Assembly (NCBI RefSeq): GCF_000026105.1
Contig: NC_008027.1
Span: forward strand, 5,042,501 to 5,106,500
Reading direction: 5' to 3'
Source: Pseudomonas entomophila L48
Lineage (GTDB): Bacteria; Pseudomonadota; Gammaproteobacteria; Pseudomonadales; Pseudomonadaceae
Length of the DNA: 64,000 nt
In this document: piece after piece, positions 59,920-64,000 of the stretch
How the letters are laid out: each line of letters begins with the position of its first letter
How positions within the stretch are numbered: position 1 is the first letter of the stretch
Program-made: the position numbers and the translations under genes
The notes under the pieces: model-generated
What the model was told of the DNA's origin: nothing
The model's input: only the letters and a program-made list of their open reading frames with translations
The model's database searches: none

Positions 59920-61575
59920 CTATGCACCGTTCCACACCGGAGTCGCACGCGCCACCAGTGCCGCTGCGTCCACGCCTCGCGGCAACGCGCCATACACCCG
60001 GCCGCTGCCGCTCAACCGGCTACCGATGAACGCATCGCTGACTGTTGCATTGCCTGCCTCGAGCAAAAGCTTGGCCTGCAGCGCCAGTGCAATGTCCTCG
60101 GTCAGCTGGCGTGCGCGGTACTGGATATCGCCAGTGTCGGCGAAGGCGCCTTTGAGGTTGCCGATGAACGCAGCCAGCCGCGCGTCGCCATGGCCATCCC
60201 CCAGTTCGCTGAACAGCGCGTCGAGCACGCCTGGTTCCTTGGACAAGGCTCGCAACACGTCCAGGCACTGCACGTTGCCCGACCCCTCCCAGGTGGAGTT
60301 GACCGGCGCCTCGCGGTACAGCCGTGGCAGGATGCTGTCCTCGACATAACCGGCGCCCCCCAGGCACTCGGCGGCTTCGTTGATCATTCCCGGCGCCCGC
60401 TTGCAGATCCAGTACTTGCCCACCGCCGTCACCAGCCGCGAGAAGTGTGCCTGCTGCGGATCGTCCAGCTGGTCAAGCGCCTGGCACATACGCAGGCTCA
60501 GGGCCAGCGCGGCCTCGCTCTCCAGCGCCAGGTCGGCCAGCACGTTCTGCATCAACGGTTGCTCGTTGAGCACACGGCCACCGACCTTGCGGTGCGCACA
60601 GTGATGCGCCGCCTGGGTCAGGGCCTGGCGCATCAGCGCGCTGGAGCCGACCATGCAGTCGAAGCGGGTCATGGCCACCATCTCGATAATGGTCGGTACG
60701 CCCCGGCCCTCTTCGCCCACCATCCACGCCAAGGCGCCACGGAACTCCACTTCACTGGAGGCGTTGGAGCAGTTGCCGAGCTTGTTCTTCAGGCGTTGGA
60801 TATAGAACTGGTTGCGCTGGTCGTCCGGGCGGTGGCGCGGCAGCAGGAAGCAGCTCAAACCCTTGTCGGTCTGGGCCAGGGTGAGGAAGGCGTCGCACAT
60901 GGGCGCCGAGCAGAACCACTTGTGCCCCACCAGCTCGTAAGGCTGGCCCGGGCCCGGCGCGCCCACCGGGTAGGCGCGTGTGGTGTTGGCGCGCACATCG
61001 GTGCCGCCCTGTTTCTCGGTCATGGCCATGCCGAGGGTGACCCCGGCCTTGTGCCGGTCGCCAATGTTGCGGGGGTCGTACTCTCGAGCAAGGATCTTCG
61101 GCAACCAGTAGCCCGCCAGCGCCGGCTGCAACCGCAGCGCCGGCACGGCGGCGAAGGTCATGGTCAGCGGGCAGCCGGTGCCGGCCTCGGCCTGGCTGTG
61201 CAGGTAGGTCATCGAGGCACGCGCCACGTGGGCACCTGCGCGCGGCTCGGCCCAGGGTAGTGACGGCAGGCCGTGCTCGACAGCGGTGCGCATCAGTTCG
61301 TGGTAGGCGGGGTGGAACTCAACCAGGTCGATGCGATGGCCATAGCGGTCGTGGCTGCTGAACTCGGGCTTGTGGGCATTGGCGAGAAACCCCGCAGTCA
61401 TCAACGGGCCGCCGGCCAGGGCGCCGTAGGCGTCGATACGCGACTCGGCCCAGCCGGCACCGAAACGCCGCGACCACTCCTGGAGCGGCAGGTCGAGGCG
61501 GTAGAGATTGGCGCCGTCCAGCGAAGGTGGCTGGTTGGTGACTTCGTGGGTTTCAGCGAACTGGTGCAGGTTCAT
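59920..61575 (-). CDS. aidB: AidB-like acyl-CoA dehydrogenase
   Basis: 551 residues, like E. coli AidB (541), with strong similarity throughout: NQPPSLDGANLYRLDLPLQEW, HPAYHELMRTAVEHGLPSLPW, CPLTMTFAAVPAL, AMTEKQGGTDVRANTTRA, GHKWFCSAPMCDAFLTLAQ, NSTWEGSGNVQCLDVLRAL. AidB binds DNA and FAD and is induced by alkylating agents. The C-terminal positive extension that binds DNA in E. coli is present but shorter. It starts at 61575 with a GAGG-type site. Confidence 0.93.
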   Translation of the reverse strand: MNLHQFAETHEVTNQPPSLDGANLYRLDLPLQEWSRRFGAGWAESRIDAYGALAGGPLMTAGFLANAHKPEFSSHDRYGHRIDLVEFHPAYHELMRTAVEHGLPSLPWAEPRAGAHVARASMTYLHSQAEAGTGCPLTMTFAAVPALRLQPALAGYWLPKILAREYDPRNIGDRHKAGVTLGMAMTEKQGGTDVRANTTRAYPVGAPGPGQPYELVGHKWFCSAPMCDAFLTLAQTDKGLSCFLLPRHRPDDQRNQFYIQRLKNKLGNCSNASSEVEFRGALAWMVGEEGRGVPTIIEMVAMTRFDCMVGSSALMRQALTQAAHHCAHRKVGGRVLNEQPLMQNVLADLALESEAALALSLRMCQALDQLDDPQQAHFSRLVTAVGKYWICKRAPGMINEAAECLGGAGYVEDSILPRLYREAPVNSTWEGSGNVQCLDVLRALSKEPGVLDALFSELGDGHGDARLAAFIGNLKGAFADTGDIQYRARQLTEDIALALQAKLLLEAGNATVSDAFIGSRLSGSGRVYGALPRGVDAAALVARATPVWNGA

Positions 61576-61697
61576 CGGGGCCTCCTGGTTCCGGTCGTGC
61601 CTGAAAGCCCCAGTGAAGCACCGCTGCCCGGTGAGTCAAAGTGACAAAACGGACTACATGGGGGGCACTTCGCCGGCGTGCCGGCGAACGGTTGCCC

Positions 61698-63689
61698 TCA
61701 GAAGCGGCTCAAGCCAGAGGCCGCTCGGGTTGGCGGCAGTTGCACCTGCGCCACGGCCAGTGTCAGGCTCAATTCGAAACGACTACCCAGCCCCGGTGTG
61801 GACTCATGGGACAACTTGGCATCGATCAGCTCGCCCAACTGCCGGCAGATCGAAAGGCCCACCCCCAACCCGCCGTAGCGCCGGGTCATCGACCCATCCA
61901 CCTGAGCGAACCGCTGGTACAGCACCGCCTGGTCCAGGTCATCGAAACCGATGCCGCTGTCGCTGATGGTAATGCTCAAAGCCAGGCTGTCCGGCCCGAC
62001 ACGACGGCCTCGCACCTGCACGGTAACGCCCCCCTGATGGGTGAATTTCAGGCCGTTGTCCACCAGACAGGCCACGCAGCGAGCAAGCTTCTGCGCATCG
62101 CCCACCAGGCTGTCGGGCAGATCGGCAGGCACATCAAGGCTCAGGTAAAGGCCTTTGGCCAGGGCCTGGCTGGCGTAACCCGCGCGCAGCTCCTGCATCA
62201 GCCGCCGCAGGCTGAACGGCCCATGCTGGTTGCGCAGGTGGCCGGCCTGCAGCTCGGTGAGGATGAGAATGTCGTCGACCATCGCCATCATGTCCTGGGC
62301 GGAGCCGGTGGCGGTGCGATGGTACTGGGCCTGCTCTGCACTCATGGGCAGGGTGTGCAGCAGCTCAAGCGAGCCAATCACACCGTTCATCGGCGTGCGC
62401 AATTCATGGGTCACGGTGGCCAGGAACTCATCCTTGAGCCGGTTGCTGCGGGCCAGTTGCAGGTTCATCTGTTCCAGCGTACGGCCGGTCTCGCGCAGGG
62501 TCTGGGCCTGCTGCTCGCGCAGGCTGTTGATGCGGTCGGCCAAGGCCAGCGACAGCAGCGCCACCTCCAGCGCCGAACCCAACTGGCTGGCGTACATGGT
62601 GATGAACAGGTTCGGCAGGTAGCCCAGCACCATCAGGGTGTTGACCAGCCCGCCGAGCAGGAAGGCGGTCCAGGCGATGATGAACCAGCGCGCCACCCGC
62701 AGCCCGCGCCACCCGGCATACAGCCCGGCGCTGAAGATGCTCACGGTGAACAGCAGCGCCAACAGCGTGGCCATGCGCAGCGCCACGCCGTAGCGCAGGG
62801 TCAGCGCCAGGACCATGACCAGGCCACCGCCAGCCATCAGCACCATCAGCAGGCGATCGAAACCTCGGCTCAAGCGCCCCAGTTGCAGGAAATGACGGGC
62901 GAACTGGCAACCGAACAAACCGGCGGCGCCAATGAAGAACGGCGTCGCGGCATTGGCCCACCATGGGCTGTCCGGCCAGAAATAGGCGATGCCGGCACCA
63001 TTGACCGATACCTGGTAGAAACCGAACGAGGCGATGTACAGGATGTAGTAGAGGTAACTGACATCACGCACGCTGAGGTAGATGAACAGGTTGTACACCA
63101 GCATCACCAGCAACACGCCGTAGATCATCCCCAGCACGTACAGGCGGGTGGGCTGGTCCTCGAGATAGGTTTCGGCCGACCACAGGGTCAGTGGCGCCTG
63201 GATCGAACCCTGGCTGTGCAAGCGCAGGTAGGCGGTGGTCGACTGGCCAGGACGCATGGGCAGTTCGAACAGGTAGTTGTTCTGGCGGATCTGCCGGCTG
63301 GCGTAAGGCAGTGCGTCACCGGTGCGCTGGGCCAGGCGGTAGGTTCCCTGCTCATCCGGCAGGTAGAGCTCCAGGTGGTCCAGGGGCGGATAGGCCAGTT
63401 CCAGCAGCCATTGGCGCGGCGCGGCAGAAGGAGGGGCGGCGTAGTCGAGGTCGATGCGCAGCCAGAACACCGAGGTCGAATAACCGGCGTTCAACACCTC
63501 GTCCTGGTGCTGCACGAAGTGGCTGGCAAAGGAGGGGGCGCTGACCTGGGTGATCGTGGCGTTGCCATCGTGGTCCTCGTAGACCAGCATGGAACGGCCC
63601 AGCGGCAGACGGCCGGTGCTGTCATTGAATTCGACCGCTCCGGCGAGCAAGGGCAAGCAGCCCAGAAGCACAATCAGCAAATAGCGCAT
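61698..63689 (-). CDS. 7TMR-DISM sensor histidine kinase
   Basis: 663 residues. A signal peptide is followed by a periplasmic 7TMR-DISMED2 carbohydrate-like sensor (about 20-175), seven membrane helices (about 180-390), a dimerisation helix with the phosphorylated His in ATVTHELRTPMNGVIGSLELL, and an HATPase domain with NGLKFTH (N box), ISDSGIGFDDLD (G1) and GGLGVGLSICRQL (G2). There is no receiver domain, unlike RetS or LadS hybrids. Its partner regulator is not in the window. Confidence 0.9.
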   Translation of the reverse strand: MRYLLIVLLGCLPLLAGAVEFNDSTGRLPLGRSMLVYEDHDGNATITQVSAPSFASHFVQHQDEVLNAGYSTSVFWLRIDLDYAAPPSAAPRQWLLELAYPPLDHLELYLPDEQGTYRLAQRTGDALPYASRQIRQNNYLFELPMRPGQSTTAYLRLHSQGSIQAPLTLWSAETYLEDQPTRLYVLGMIYGVLLVMLVYNLFIYLSVRDVSYLYYILYIASFGFYQVSVNGAGIAYFWPDSPWWANAATPFFIGAAGLFGCQFARHFLQLGRLSRGFDRLLMVLMAGGGLVMVLALTLRYGVALRMATLLALLFTVSIFSAGLYAGWRGLRVARWFIIAWTAFLLGGLVNTLMVLGYLPNLFITMYASQLGSALEVALLSLALADRINSLREQQAQTLRETGRTLEQMNLQLARSNRLKDEFLATVTHELRTPMNGVIGSLELLHTLPMSAEQAQYHRTATGSAQDMMAMVDDILILTELQAGHLRNQHGPFSLRRLMQELRAGYASQALAKGLYLSLDVPADLPDSLVGDAQKLARCVACLVDNGLKFTHQGGVTVQVRGRRVGPDSLALSITISDSGIGFDDLDQAVLYQRFAQVDGSMTRRYGGLGVGLSICRQLGELIDAKLSHESTPGLGSRFELSLTLAVAQVQLPPTRAASGLSRF

Positions 63690-63954
63690 ACAGCCCCAGC
63701 ATGGCCTGTCCAGTCGCGTCGCGGTTGCCTCCTTTCCCTTTGAGACGACGTGATCCGGCAGAGCCCGTTTATCGAGTTATCCGAGCACTCTAGCATAGCT
63801 TTTCGGCATGGCCAGAGGCCACTGCGAATTTGCCTTCAGAAGCTCTAGAATGCAGCTTTCAGAGATTCACACAATTACATCTTGACCACTTGATCAGCAA
63901 ATCTTGCGCAGCGACCGATCCGCGCAAAAAGGTTTGGTGATAAGCTCGCCGACC

Positions 63955-64000
63955 ATGAATACCTACAGCTCCCGCCCCGTTGTCCTCTGTCTGTCCGGCC
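63955..64000 (+). CDS. thiD: Hydroxymethylpyrimidine/phosphomethylpyrimidine kinase ThiD, N-terminal fragment
   Basis: The ATG at 63955 gives MNTYSSRPVVLCLSG before the window ends. This matches the start of Pseudomonas ThiD, where VLCLSGHDPSGGAG is the nucleotide-binding beginning. Only 15 codons are visible. The gap 63690-63954 to the divergent sensor kinase holds no further feature. Confidence 0.7.
   Translation, partial: MNTYSSRPVVLCLSG

Noticed and set aside
57640..61260. 1206-residue plus-strand open frame
   Set aside because: It overlaps rluE, amn and aidB on the opposite strand and has low-complexity shadow composition with no start signal.

Overview
The window looks like a chromosomal segment of a fluorescent pseudomonad of the Pseudomonas putida group. 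The evidence is the high GC content, the many putida-type REP palindromes (arms reading TGTAGGAGC... / ...GCTCCTACA) between convergent genes, and the gene neighbourhood radA-mscL-fpr-ppoR-rlmG-cioCBA-pcaHG. No phage, transposase, CRISPR array, tRNA or rRNA was seen.

Region 1 (about 1.9-20.3 kb) is the accessory part and looks like an undescribed biosynthetic locus. A leftward operon encodes a double left-handed-beta-helix acyltransferase, a GT1/MurG-like glycosyltransferase, a 723-residue AGE-like/prenyltransferase-beta-repeat protein, RmlB and RmlA. Next come a TetR regulator and, divergent from it, a RutF/HpaC-type flavin reductase with a chorismate lyase (UbiC-like). After an ArsR regulator, a leftward operon holds an acyl-CoA-dehydrogenase-fold (group D) flavin monooxygenase and a MexHI-OpmD-like RND pump. 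A 4-oxalocrotonate tautomerase and a luciferase-like monooxygenase close the locus. One operator motif, GTAC-N10-GTAC, recurs upstream of all these transcription units, twice as tandem pairs with an identical 19-bp offset. This suggests that the TetR protein controls the whole set. The gene content suggests a chorismate-derived 4-hydroxybenzoate core that is oxygenated, glycosylated from a dTDP-4-keto-6-deoxyhexose, acylated and exported. The product is unknown.

Region 2 (20.4-30.2 kb) is a complete haem-acquisition operon, hasI-hasS-hasR-hasA-hasD-hasE-hasF, with Fur-box-like sites before hasI and hasR and two strong hairpins after hasA. A secreted protein with a tandem 98-residue duplication lies upstream.

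Region 3 (31.7-64 kb) is mostly core genome: radA, mscL, fpr, the LuxR solo ppoR, rlmG, the cyanide-insensitive oxidase cioA-cioB plus an overlooked 46-residue subunit, an MFS exporter, a purine permease coupled to trmA, LysR plus cupin, pcaHG (protocatechuate dioxygenase), ypfJ, a DMT exporter, two Lrp/AsnC regulators, a NYN-domain protein, hrpB, a lipoprotein, a cation diffusion facilitator, rluE, amn, aidB, a 7TMR-DISM sensor kinase and the first codons of thiD. A strong terminator at 56531-56557 belongs to no visible gene and may end a small RNA.
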